Of a stretch of 64,000 nt of DNA, positions 10,601 to 23,036 are shown piece by piece; position 1 is the first letter of the stretch, and each line of letters starts with the position of its first letter. This DNA comes from Hydractinia symbiolongicarpus (lineage: Eukaryota; Cnidaria; Hydrozoa; Anthoathecata; Hydractiniidae). The translations under genes and the position numbers were made by a program. The notes under the pieces were generated by a model. That model was not told the origin of the DNA and made no database searches. It saw nothing but the letters and a program-made list of their open reading frames with translations. Location: positions 5,458,001 through 5,522,000 of the forward strand of contig NC_079877.1 of NCBI RefSeq assembly GCF_029227915.1. The letters run 5' to 3'.

Positions 10601-13600
10601 GTACCCAGTGAGTAAACTCATTTCCCGAACGAATTTTTAAATTATTTTTTCACCACTAAAACGTATGAGACTTGTAGTTTTTAAAAATGTTTTCATTTTT
10701 GATGAGACGCTGAATAAAAGAAGTTTAATTGCCTGCAAAGGAAAACCTGCGATTTCCCGTAAATCCCGGACTCGGCCCGTATAGTCAAAAGTATACAAGG
10801 AAAGTACCCAGTGAGTAAACTCATTTCCCTAACGAATTTTATATTATTTTTTCACCACTAAAACGCATGAGACTTGTAGTTTTCAAAAATGTTTTCATTT
10901 TTGATGAGACGCTGAATAAAAGAAGTTTATTCGCCTGCAAACGAAAACTTGCGATTTCCCGTAAATCCCGGACTCGGCCCGTATAGTCAAAAGTATACAA
11001 AGAAAGTACCCAGGGAGTAAACTCATTTCCCAAACGAATTTTTAATTATTATTTCACCACTAAAACGCATGAGACTTGTAGTTTTTAAAAATGTTTACAT
11101 TTTTGATGAGACGCTTAATGAAAGTGGTTTAATCGCCGGCAAACGAAAACCCGCGATTTCCCGTAAATCCCGGACTCGGCCCGTATAGTCAAAAGTATAC
11201 AAGGAAAGTACCCAGTGAGTAAACTCATTTCCCGAACGAATTTTTAAATTATTTTTTCACCACTAAAACGCATGAGACTTGTAGTTTTTAGAAATGTTTT
11301 CATTTTTGATGAGACGCTTAATGAAAGTGGTTTAATCGCCGGCAAACGAAAACCCGCGATTTCCTGTAAATCCCGGGCTTGGCCCGTATAGTCGAATGTA
11401 TATAAAGAAAGTACCCTGTGAGTAAACTCATTTCCAATACGATTTTTTAAATTATCTTTTCACCACTAAAACGCTTGAGACTTGTAATTTTCAAAAATGT
11501 TTTCATTTTTAATGAGACGCTAAATAAAAGAAGTTTAATCGCCGGCAAACGAAAACCCGCCATTTCCCGTAAACCCCGGACTCGGCCCGCATAGTCAAAA
11601 GTATACAAAGAAAGTACCCAGGGTGTAAACTCATTTCCCAAACGATTTTTTAAATTACTTTTTCACCACTAAAACGCATGATACTTGTAGTTTTCAAAAA
11701 TGATTTCATTTTTGATGAGACGCTGAATAAAAGAAGTTTAATCGCCTGCAAACAAAAACCTGCGATTTCCCGTAAATCCCGGACTCGGCCCGTATAGTCA
11801 AAAGTATACAAAGAAAGTACCCAGGGAGTAAACTCATTTCCCAAACGAGTTTTTAAATTGTTATTTCACCACTAAAGCCCATGAGACTTGTAGTTTTTAA
11901 AAATGTTTTCATTTTTGATGAGACGCTGAATAAAAGAAGTTTAATCGCCTGCAAACGAAAACCCGCGATTTCCTGTAAATCCCGGGCTTGGCCCGTATAG
12001 TCGAATGTATATAGAGAAAGTTCCCTGTGAGTAAACTCATTTCCAAAACGATTTTTTAAATTATCTTTTCACCACTAAAACGCATGAGACTTGTAATTTT
12101 CAAAAATGTTTTCATTTTTGATGAGACGCTTAATGAAAGTGGTTTAATCGCCGGCAAACGAAAACCCGCGATTTCCTGTAAATCCCGGGCTTGGCCCGTA
12201 TAGTCGAATGTATATAAAGAAAGTACCCTGTGAGTAAACTCATTTCCAATACGATTTTTTAAATTATCTTTTCACCACTAAAACGCTTGAGACTTGTAAT
12301 TTTCAAAAATGTTTTCATTTTTGATGAGACGCTAAATAAAAGAAGTTTAATCGCCGGCAAACGAAAACCCTCCATTTCCCGTAAACCCCGGACTCGGCCC
12401 GCATAGTCAAAAGTATACAAAGAAAGTACCCAGGGTGTAAACTCATTTCCCGAACGATTTTTTAAATTATTTTTTTACCACTAAAACGCATGATACTTGT
12501 AGTATTTAAAAATGTTTTCATTTTTGATGAGACGCGGAATAAAAGAAGTTTAATCGCCGGCAAACGAAAACCCGCGATTTCCCGTAAATCCCGGACTCGG
12601 CCCGTATAGTCAAAAGTATACAAGGAAAGTACCCAGGGTGTAAACTCATTTCCCGAACGATTTTTTAAATTATTTTATTCACCACTAAAGCCCATGAGAC
12701 TTGTAGTATTTAAAAATATTTTCATTTTTGATGAGACGCTGAATAAAAGAAGTTTAATCGCCGGCAAACGAAAACCCGCGACTTCCCGTAAATCCCGGAC
12801 TCGATCCGTATAGTCAAAAGTATACAAAGAAAGTACCCAGGGAGTAAACTCATTTCCAATACGATTTTTTAAATTATCTTTTCACCACTAAAACGCTTGA
12901 GACTTGTAATTTTCAAAAATGTTTTCATTTTTGATGAGACGCTAAATAAAAGAAGTTTAATCGCCGGCAAACGAAAACCCGCCATTTCCCGTAAACCCCG
13001 GACTCGGCCCGCATAGTGAAAAGTATACAAAGAAAGTACCCATGGTGTAAACTCATTTCCCGAACGATTTTTTAAATTATTTTATTCACCACTAAAGCCC
13101 ATGAGACTTGTAGTATTTAAAAATATTTTCATTTTTGATGAGACGCTGAATAAAAGAAGTTTAATCGCCGGCAAACGAAAACCTGCGACTTCCCGTAAAT
13201 CCCGGACTCGATCCGTATAGTCAAAAGTATACAAAGAAAGTACCCAGGGAGTAAACTCATTTCCCGAACGATTTTTTAAATTATTTTTTCACCACTAAAA
13301 CGCATGAGACTTGTAGTTTTTAAAAATGTTTTCATTTTAAATGAGCCGCTGAATAAAAGAAGTTTAATTGCCGGCAAACGAAAACCCGCGATTTCCCGTA
13401 AATCCCGGACTCGGCGCGTATAGTTAAAAGTATACAAGGAAAGTACCCAGTGAGTAAACTCATTTCCCGAACGAATTTTTAAATTATTTTTTCACCACTA
13501 AAACGTATGAGACTTGTAGTTTTTAAAAATGTTTTCATTTTTGATGAGACGCTGAATAAAAGAAGTTTAATTGCCTGCAAAGGAAAACCTGCGATTTCCC

Positions 13601-14805
13601 GTAAATCCCGGACTCGGCCCGTATAGTCAAAAGTATACAAGGAAAGTACCCAGTGAGTAAACTCATTTCCCTAACGAATTTTTAAATTATTTTTTCACCA
13701 CTAAAACGCATGAGACTTGTAGTTTTCAAAAATGTTTTCATTTTTGATGAGACGCTGAATAAAAGAAGTTTATTCGCCTGCAAACGAAAACTTGCGATTT
13801 CCCGTAAATCCCGGACTCGGCCCGTATAGTCAAAAGTATACAAAGAAAGTACCCAGGGAGTAAACTCATTTCCCAAACGAATTTTTAATTATTATTTCAC
13901 CACTAAAACGCATGAGACTTGTAGTTTTTAAAAATGTTTACATTTTTGATGAGACGCTTAATGAAAGTGGTTTAATCGCCGGCAAACGAAAACCCGCGAT
14001 TTCCCGTAAATCCCGGACTCGGCCCGTATAGTCAAAAGTATACAAGGAAAGTACCCAGTGAGTAAACTCATTTCCCGAACGAATTTTTAAATTATTTTTT
14101 CACCACTAAAACGCATGAGACTTGTAGTTTTTAGAAATGTTTTCATTTTTGATGAGACGCTTAATGAAAGTGGTTTAATCGCCGGCAAACGAAAACCCGC
14201 GATTTCCTGTAAATCCCGGGCTTGGCCCGTATAGTCGAATGTATATAAAGAAAGTACCCTGTGAGTAAACTCATTTCCAATACGATTTTTTAAATTATCT
14301 TTTCACCACTAAAACGCTTGAGACTTGTAATTTTCAAAAATGTTTTCATTTTTGATGAGACGCTAAATAAAAGAAGTTTAATCGCCGGCAAACGAAAACC
14401 CGCCATTTCCCGTAAACCCCGGACTCGGCCCGCATAGTCAAAAGTATACAAAGAAAGTACCCAGGGTGTAAACTCATTTCCCAAACGATTTTTTAAATTA
14501 CTTTTTCACCACTAAAACGCATGATACTTGTAGTTTTCAAAAATGATTTCATTTTTGATGAGACGCTGAATAAAAGAAGTTTAATCGCCTGCAAACAAAA
14601 ACCTGCGATTTCCCGTAAATCCCGGACTCGGCCCGTATAGTCAAAAGTATACAAAGAAAGTACCCAGGGAGTAAACTCATTTCCCAAACGAGTTTTTAAA
14701 TTGTTATTTCACCACTAAAGCCCATGAGACTTGTAGTTTTTAAAAATGTTTTCATTTTTGATGAGACGCTGAATAAAAGAAGTTTAATCGCCTGCAAACG
14801 AAAAC
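9673..14805. repeat. 14-monomer unit (2,842-2,843 bp), overlapping second pair
   Basis: 9,673-11,962 matches 12,515-14,805. The shift moves from 2,842 to 2,843 because 10,834 onward reads GAATTTTATATTATT where its partner reads GAATTTTTAAATTATT. With the previous pair this gives three copies of the CATTTTAAATGAGCCGC marker, at about 7,646, 10,491 and 13,334. Beyond 11,963 the match resumes at a shift of 3,046 bp (15 monomers): about 11,963-12,500 matches 15,009-15,546. One monomer was therefore lost at about 11,963 or gained at 14,806-15,008. Confidence 0.83.
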
Positions 14806-15111
14806 TTGCGATTTCCCGTAAATCCCGGACTCGGCCCGTATAGTCAAAAGTATACAAAGAAAGTACCCAGGGAGTAAACTCATTTCCCAAACGAATTTTT
14901 AAATTATTATTTCACCACTAAAGCCCATGAGACTTGTAGTTTTTAAAAATGTTTTCATTTTTGATGAGACGCTTAATGAAAGTGGTTTAATCGCCGGCAA
15001 ACGAAAACCCGCGATTTCCTGTAAATCCCGGGCTTGGCCCGTATAGTCGAATGTATATAGAGAAAGTTCCCTGTGAGTAAACTCATTTCCAAAACGATTT
15101 TTTAAATTATC

Positions 15112-16735
15112 TTTTCACCACTAAAACGCATGAGACTTGTAATTTTCAAAAATGTTTTCATTTTTGATGAGACGCTTAATGAAAGTGGTTTAATCGCCGG
15201 CAAACGAAAACCCGCGATTTCCTGTAAATCCCGGGCTTGGCCCGTATAGTCGAATGTATATAAAGAAAGTACCCTGTGAGTAAACTCATTTCCAATACGA
15301 TTTTTTAAATTATCTTTTCACCACTAAAACGCTTGAGACTTGTAATTTTCAAAAATGTTTTCATTTTTGATGAGACGCTAAATAAAAGAAGTTTAATCGC
15401 CGGCAAACGAAAACCCTCCATTTCCCGTAAACCCCGGACTCGGCCCGCATAGTCAAAAGTATACAAAGAAAGTACCCAGGGTGTAAACTCATTTCCCGAA
15501 CGATTTTTTAAATTATTTTTTTACCACTAAAACGCATGATACTTGTAGTTTTCAAAAATGATTTCATTTTTGATGAGACGCTGAATAAAAGAAGTTTAAT
15601 CGCCTGCAAACGAAAACCTGCGATTTCCCGTAAATCCCGGACTCGGCCCGTATAGTCAAAAGTATACAAAGAAATTACCCAGGGAGTAAACTCATTTCCC
15701 AAACGATTTTTTAAATTGTTATTTCACCACTAAAGCCCATGAGACTTGTAGTTTTTAAAAATGTTTTCATTTTTGATGAGACGCTGAATAAAAGAAGTTT
15801 AATCGCCTGCAAACGAAAACTTGCGATTTCCCGTAAATCCCGGACTCGGCCCGTATAGTCAAAAGTATACAAAGAAAGTACCCAGGGAGTAAACTCATTT
15901 CCCAAACGAATTTTTAAATTATTTTTTCACCACTAAAACGCATGAGACTTGTAATTTTCAAAAATGTTTTCATTTTTGATGAGACGCTTAATGAAAGTGG
16001 TTTAATCGCCGGCAAACGAAAACCCGCGATTTCCTGTAAATCCCGGGCTTGGCCCGTATAGTCGAATGTATATAAAGAAAGTACCCTGTGAGTAAACTCA
16101 TTTCCAATACGATTTTTTAAATTATCTTTTCACCACTAAAACGCTTGAGACTTGTAATTTTCAAAAATGTTTTCATTTTTGATGAGACGCTAAATAAAAG
16201 AAGTTTAATCGCCGGCAAACGAAAACCCTCCATTTCCCGTAAACCCCGGACTCGGCCCGCATAGTCAAAAGTATACAAAGAAAGTACCCAGGGTGTAAAC
16301 TCATTTCCCGAACGATTTTTTAAATTATTTTTTTACCACTAAAACGCATGATACTTGTAGTTTTCAAAAATGATTTCATTTTTGATGAGACGCTGAATAA
16401 AAGAAGTTTAATCGCCTGCAAACGAAAACCTGCGATTTCCCGTAAATCCCGGACTCGGCCCGTATAGTCAAAAGTATACAAAGAAATTACCCAGGGAGTA
16501 AACTCATTTCCCAAACGATTTTTTAAATTGTTATTTCACCACTAAAGCCCATGAGACTTGTAGTTTTTAAAAATGTTTTCATTTTTGATGAGACGCTGAA
16601 TAAAAGAAGTTTAATCGCCTGCAAACGAAAACTTGCGATTTCCCGTAAATCCCGGACTCGGCCCGTATAGTCAAAAGTATACAAAGAAAGTACCCAGGGA
16701 GTAAACTCATTTCCCAAACGAATTTTTAAATTATT
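15112..16735. repeat. Tandem duplication of 4 monomers (812 bp)
   Basis: Copy A is 15,112-15,923 and copy B 15,924-16,735, and I found no difference between them. Shared marks are ACCCTCCATTTCC, TTTTTTTACCACTAAAACG and AAAGAAATTACCC, each repeated exactly 812 bp apart. Outside the pair the flanks differ at once: C at 15,111 versus T at 15,923, and T at 15,924 versus A at 16,736. The identity suggests a very recent event. Confidence 0.9.
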
Positions 16736-19700
16736 ATTTCACCACTAAAGCCCATGAGACTTGTAGTTTTTAAAAATGTTTTCATTTTTGATGAGACGCT
16801 TAATGAAAGTGGTTTAATCGCCGGCAAACGAAAACCCGCGATTTCCTGTAAATCCCGGGCTTGGCCCGTATAGTCGAATGTATATAAAGAAAGTACCCTG
16901 TGAGTAAACTCATTTCCAAAACGATTTTTTAAATTATCTTTTCACCACTAAAACGCTTGAGACTTGTAATTTTCAAAAATGTTTTCATTTTTGATGAGAC
17001 GCTAAATAAAAGAAGTTTAATCGCCGGCAAACGAAAACCCGCCATTTCCCGTAAACCCCGGACTCGGCCAGCATAGTCAAAAGTATACAAAGAAAGTACC
17101 CAGGGTGTAAACTCATTTCCCGAACGATTTTTTAAATTATTTTATTCACTACTAAAACGCATGAGATTTGTAGTTTTCAAAAATGTTTTCATTTTTGATG
17201 AGACGCTGAATAAAAGAAGTTTAATCGCCGGCAAACGAAAACCTGCGATTTCCCGTAAATCCCGTACTCGGCCCGTATAGTCAAAAGTATACAAAGAAAG
17301 TACCCAGGGAGTAAACTCATTTCCCAAAGGATTTTTTAAATTATTATTTCACCACTAAAGCCCATGAGACTTGTTGTTTTTAAAAATGTTTTCATTTTTG
17401 ATGAGACGCTGAATAAAAGAAGTTTAATCGCCGGCAAACGAAAACCTGCGATTTTCCGTAAATCCCGGACTCGTCCCGTATAGTCAAAAGTATACAAAGA
17501 GAGTACCCAGGGTGTAAACTCACTTCCCGAACGATTTTTTAAATTATTTTTTCACCACTAAAACGCATGAGACTTGTAGTTTTTAAAAATGTTTTCATTT
17601 TTGATGAGACGCTGAATAAAAGAAGTTTAATCGCCGGCAAACGAAAACTTGCGATTTCCCGTAAATCCCGGACTCGGCCCGTATAGTCAAAAGTATACAA
17701 AGAAAGTACCCAGGGAGTAAACTCATTTCCCAAACGAATTTTTAATTATTATTTCACCACTAAAGCCCATGAGACTTGTAGTTTTTAAAAATGTTTTCAT
17801 TTTTGATGAGACGCGGAATAAAAGAAGTTTAATCGCCGGCAAACGAAAACCCGCGATTTCCCGTAAATCCCGGACTCGGCCCGTATAGTCAAAAGTATAC
17901 AAGGAAAGTACCCAGTGAGTAAACTCATTTCCCGAACGAATTTTTAAATTATTTTTTCACCACTAAAACGCATGAGACTTGTAGTTTTCAGAAATGTTTT
18001 CATTTTTGATGAGACGCTTAATGAAAGTGGTTTAATCGCCGGCAAACGAAAACCCGCGATTTCCTGTAAATCCCGGGCTTGGCCCGTATAGTCGAATGTA
18101 TATAAAGAAAGTACCCTGTGAGTAAACTCATTTCCAATACGATTTCTTAAATTATCTTTTCACCACCAAAACGCTTGAGACTTGTAATTTTCAAAAATGT
18201 TTTCATTTTTGATGAGACGCTAAATAAAAGAAGTTTAATCGCCGACAAACGAAAACCCGCCATTTCCCGTAAACCCCGGACTCGGCCCGCATAGTCAAAA
18301 GTATACAAAGAAAGTACCCAGGGTGTAAACTCATTTCCCGAACGATTTTTTAAATTATTTTATTCACCACTAAAGCCCATGAGACTTGTAGTATTTAAAA
18401 ATATTTTCATTTTTGATGAGACGCTGAATAAAAGAAGTTTAATCGCCGGCAAACGAAAACCTGCGACTTCCCGTAAATCCCGGACTCGATCCGTATAGTC
18501 AAAAGTATACAAAGAAAGTACCCAGGGAGTAAACTCATTTCCCGAACGATTTTTTAAATTATTTTTTCACCACTAAAACGTATGAGACTTGTAGTTTTTA
18601 AAAATGTTTTCAATTTTGATGAGACGCTGAATAAAAGAAGTTTAATCGCCTGCAAAGGAAAACCTGCGATTTCCCGTAAATCCCGGACTCGGCCCGTATA
18701 GTCAAAAGTATACAAGGAAAGTACCCAGTGAGTAAACTCATTTCCCTAACGAATTTTTAAATTATTTTTTCACCACTAAAACGCATGAGACTTGTAGTTT
18801 TCAAAAATGTTTTCATTTTTGATGAGACGCTGAATAAAAGAAGTTTAATTGCCGGCAAACGAAAACCCGCGATTTCCCGTAAATCCCGGACTCGGCCCGT
18901 ATAGTTAAAAGTATACAAGGAAAGTACCTAGTGAGTAAACTCATTTCCCGAACGAATTTTTAAATTATTTTTTCACCACTAAAACGTATGAGACTTGTAG
19001 TTTTTAAAAATGTTTTCAATTTTGATGAGACGCTGAATAAAAGAAGTTTAATCGCCTGCAAAGGAAAACCTGCGATTTCCCGTAAATCCCGGACTCGGCC
19101 CGTATAGTCAAAAGTATACAAGGAAAGTACCCAGTGAGTAAACTCATTTCCCTAACGAATTTTTAAATTATTTTTTCACCACTAAAACGCATGAGACTTG
19201 TAGTTTTCAAAAATGTTTTCATTTTTGATGAGACGCTGAATAAAAGAAGTTTATTCGCCTGCAAACGAAAACTTGCGATTTCCCGTAAATCCCGGACTCG
19301 GCCCGTATAGTCAAAAGTATACAAAGAAAGTACCCAGGGAGTAAACTCATTTCCCAAACGAATTTTTAATTATTATTTCACCACTAAAACGCATGAGACT
19401 TGTAGTTTTTAAAAATGTTTACATTTTTGATGAGACGCTTAATGAAAGTGGTTTAATCGCCGGCAAACGAAAACCCGCGATTTCCCGTAAATCCCGGACT
19501 CGGCCCGTATAGTCAAAAGTATACAAGGAAAGTACCCAGTGAGTAAACTCATTTCCCGAACGAATTTTTAAATTATTTTTTCACCACTAAAACGCATGAG
19601 ACTTGTATTTTTCAGAAATGTTTTCATTTTTGATGAGACGCTTAAGGAAAGTGGTTTAATCGCCGGCAAACGAAAACCCGCGATTTCCTGTAAATCCCGG

Positions 19701-20484
19701 GCTTGGCCCGTATAGTCGAATGTATATAAAGAAAGTACCCTGTGAGTAAACTCATTTCCAATACGATTTTTTAAATTATCTTTTCACCACTAAAACGCTT
19801 GAGACTTGTAATTTTCAAAAATGTTTTCATTTTTGATGAGACGCTAAATAGAAGAAGTTTAATCGCCGACTAACGAAAACCCGCCATTTCCCGTAAACCC
19901 CGGACTCGATCCCTATAGTCAAAAGTATACAAAGAAAGTAGCCAGGGAGTAAACTCATTTACCGAACGATTTTTTAAATTATTTTTTCACCACTAAAACG
20001 CATGAGACTTGTAGTTTTTAAAAATGTTTTCATTTGTGATGAGACGCTGAATAAAAGAAGTTTAATTGCCGGCAAACGAAAACCCGCGATTTCCCGTAAA
20101 TCCCGGACTCGGCCCGTATAGTTAAAAGTATACAAGGAAAGTACCCAGTGAGTAAACTCATTTCCCGAACGAATTTTTAAATTATTTTTTCACCACTAAA
20201 ACGTATGAGACTTGTAGTTTTTAAAAATGTTTTCATTTGTGATGAGACGCTGAATAAAAGAAGTTTAATCGCCTGCAAAGGAAAACCTGCGATTTCCCGT
20301 AAATCCCGGACTCGGCCCGTATAGTCAAAAGTATACAAGGAAAGTACCCAGTGAGTAAACTCATTTCCCTAACGAATTTTTAAATTATTTTTTCACCTCT
20401 AAAACGCATGAGACTTGTAGTTTTTAAAAATGTTTTCATTTTTGATGAGACGCTAAATGAAAGAAGTTTAATCGCCGGCAAACT

Positions 20485-23036
20485 AAAACCCGCCATTTCC
20501 CGTAAACCCCGGACTCGGCCCGCATAGTCAAAAGTATACAAAGAAAGTACCCAGGGTGTAAACTCATTTCCCGAACGATTTTTTAAATTATTTTATTCAC
20601 CACTAAAGCCCATGAGACTTGTAGTATTTAAAAATATTTTCATTTTTGATGAGACGCTGAATAAAAGAAGTTTAATCGCCGGGAAACGAAAACCCGCGAC
20701 TTCCCGTAAATCCCGGACTCGACCCGTATAGTCAAAAGTATACAAAAAAGTACCCAAGGAGTAAACTCATTTCCCGAATGATTTTTTAAATTATCTTTTC
20801 ACCACTAAAACGCTTGAGACTTGTAATTTTCAAAAATGTTTTCATTTTTGATGAGACGCTAAATAAAAGAAGTTTAATCGCCGGCAAACGAAAACCCTCC
20901 ATTTCCCGTAAACCCCGGACTCGGCCCGCATAGTCAAAAGTATACAAAGAAAGTACCCAGGGTGTAAACTCATTTCCCGAACGATTTTTTAAATTATTTT
21001 TTCACCACTAAAACGCATGATACATGTAGTTTTCAAAAATGATTTCATTTTTGATGAGACGCTGAATAAAAGAAGTTTAATCGCCTGCAAACGAAAACCT
21101 GCGATTTCCCGTAAATCCCGGACTCGGCCCGTATAGTCAAAAGTATACAAAGAAATTACCCAGGGAGTAAACTCATTTCCCAAACGATTTTTTAAATTGT
21201 TATTTCACCACTAAAGCCCATGAGACTTGTAGTTTTTAAAAATGTTTTCATTTTTGATGAGACGCTGAATAAAAGAAGTTTAATCGCCTGCAAACGAAAA
21301 CTTGCGATTTCCCGTAAATCCCGGACTCGGCCCGTATAGTCAAAAGTATACAAAGAAAGTACCCAGGGAGTAAACTCATTTCCCAAACGAATTTTTAAAT
21401 TATTATTTCACCACTAAAGCCCATGAGACTTGTAGTTTTTAAAAATGTTTTCATTTTTGATGAGACGCTTAATGAAAGTGGTTTAATCGCCGGCAAACGA
21501 AAACCCGCGATTTCCTGTAAATCCCGGGCTTGGCCCGTATAGTCGAATGTATATAAAGAAAGTACCCTGTGAGTAAACTCATTTCCAAAACGATTTTTTA
21601 AATTATCTTTTCACCACTAAAACGCTTGAGACTTGTAATTTTCAAAAATGTTTTCATTTTTGATGATACGCTAAATAAAAGAAGTTTAATCGCCGGCAAA
21701 CGAAAACCCGCCATTTCCCGTAAACCCCGGACTCGGCCCGCATAGTCAAAAGTATACAAAGAAAGTACCCAGGGTGTAAACTCATTTCCCGAACGATTTT
21801 TTAAATTATTTTATTCACCACTAAAGCCCATGAGACTTGTAGTATTTAAAAATATTTTCATTTTTGATGAGACGCTGAATAAAAGAAGTTTAATCGCCGG
21901 GAAACGAAAACCCGCGACTTCCCGTAAATCCCGGACTCGACCCGTATAGTCAAAAGTATACAAAAAAAGTACCCAAGGAGTAAACTCATTTCCCGAATGA
22001 TTTTTTAAATTATCTTTTCACCACTAAAACGCTTGAGACTTGTAATTTTCAAAAATGTTTTCATTTTTGATGAGACGCTAAATAAAAGAAGTTTAATCGC
22101 CGGCAAACGAAAACCCTCCATTTCCCGTAAACCCCGGACTCGGCCCGCATAGTCAAAAGTATACAAAGAAAGTACCCAGGGTGTAAACTCATTTCCCGAA
22201 CGATTTTTTAAATTATTTTTTCACCACTAAAACGCATGATACTTGTAGTTTTCAAAAATGATTTCATTTTTGATGAGACGCTGAATAAAAGAAGTTTAAT
22301 CGCCTGCAAACGAAAACCTGCGATTTCCCGTAAATCCCGGACTCGGCCCGTATAGTCAAAAGTATACAAAGAAATTACCCAGGGAGTAAACTCATTTCCC
22401 AAACGATTTTTTAAATTGTTATTTCACCACTAAAGCCCATGAGACTTGTAGTTTTTAAAAATGTTTTCATTTTTGATGAGACGCTGAATAAAAGAAGTTT
22501 AATCGCCTGCAAACGAAAACTTGCGATTTCCCGTAAATCCCGGACTCGGCCCGTATAGTCAAAAGTATACAAAGAAAGTACCCAGGGAGTAAACTCATTT
22601 CCCAAACGAATTTTTAAATTATTATTTCACCACTAAAGCCCATGAGACTTGTAGTTTTTAAAAATGTTTTCATTTTTGATGAGACGCTTAATGAAAGTGG
22701 TTTAATCGCCGGCAAACGAAAACCCGCGATTTCCTGTAAATCCCGGGCTTGGCCCGTATAGTCGAATGTATATAAAGAAAGTACCCTGTGAGTAAACTCA
22801 TTTCCAAAACGATTTTTTAAATTATCTTTTCACCACTAAAACGCTTGAGACTTGTAATTTTCAAAAATGTTTTCATTTTTGATGATACGCTAAATAAAAG
22901 AAGTTTAATCGCCGGCAAACGAAAACCCGCCATTTCCCGTAAACCCCGGACTCGGCCCGCATAGTCAAAAGTATACAAAGAAAGTACCCAGGGTGTAAAC
23001 TCATTTCCCGAACGATTTTTTAAATTATTTTATTCA
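20485..23036. repeat. Tandem duplication of 6 monomers (1,218-1,219 bp)
   Basis: 20,485-21,817 matches 21,704-23,036. Rare shared states are CGCCGGGAAACG, ATACAAAAAAGTACCCAAGG, CCCGAATGATTTT, ACCCTCCATTTCC and GAAATTACCC. The shift changes by one base because the A run at about 20,743 is one A shorter than its partner near 21,961. Another noted difference is ATGATACATG versus ATGATACTTG (about 21,021 versus 22,240). Confidence 0.87.
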
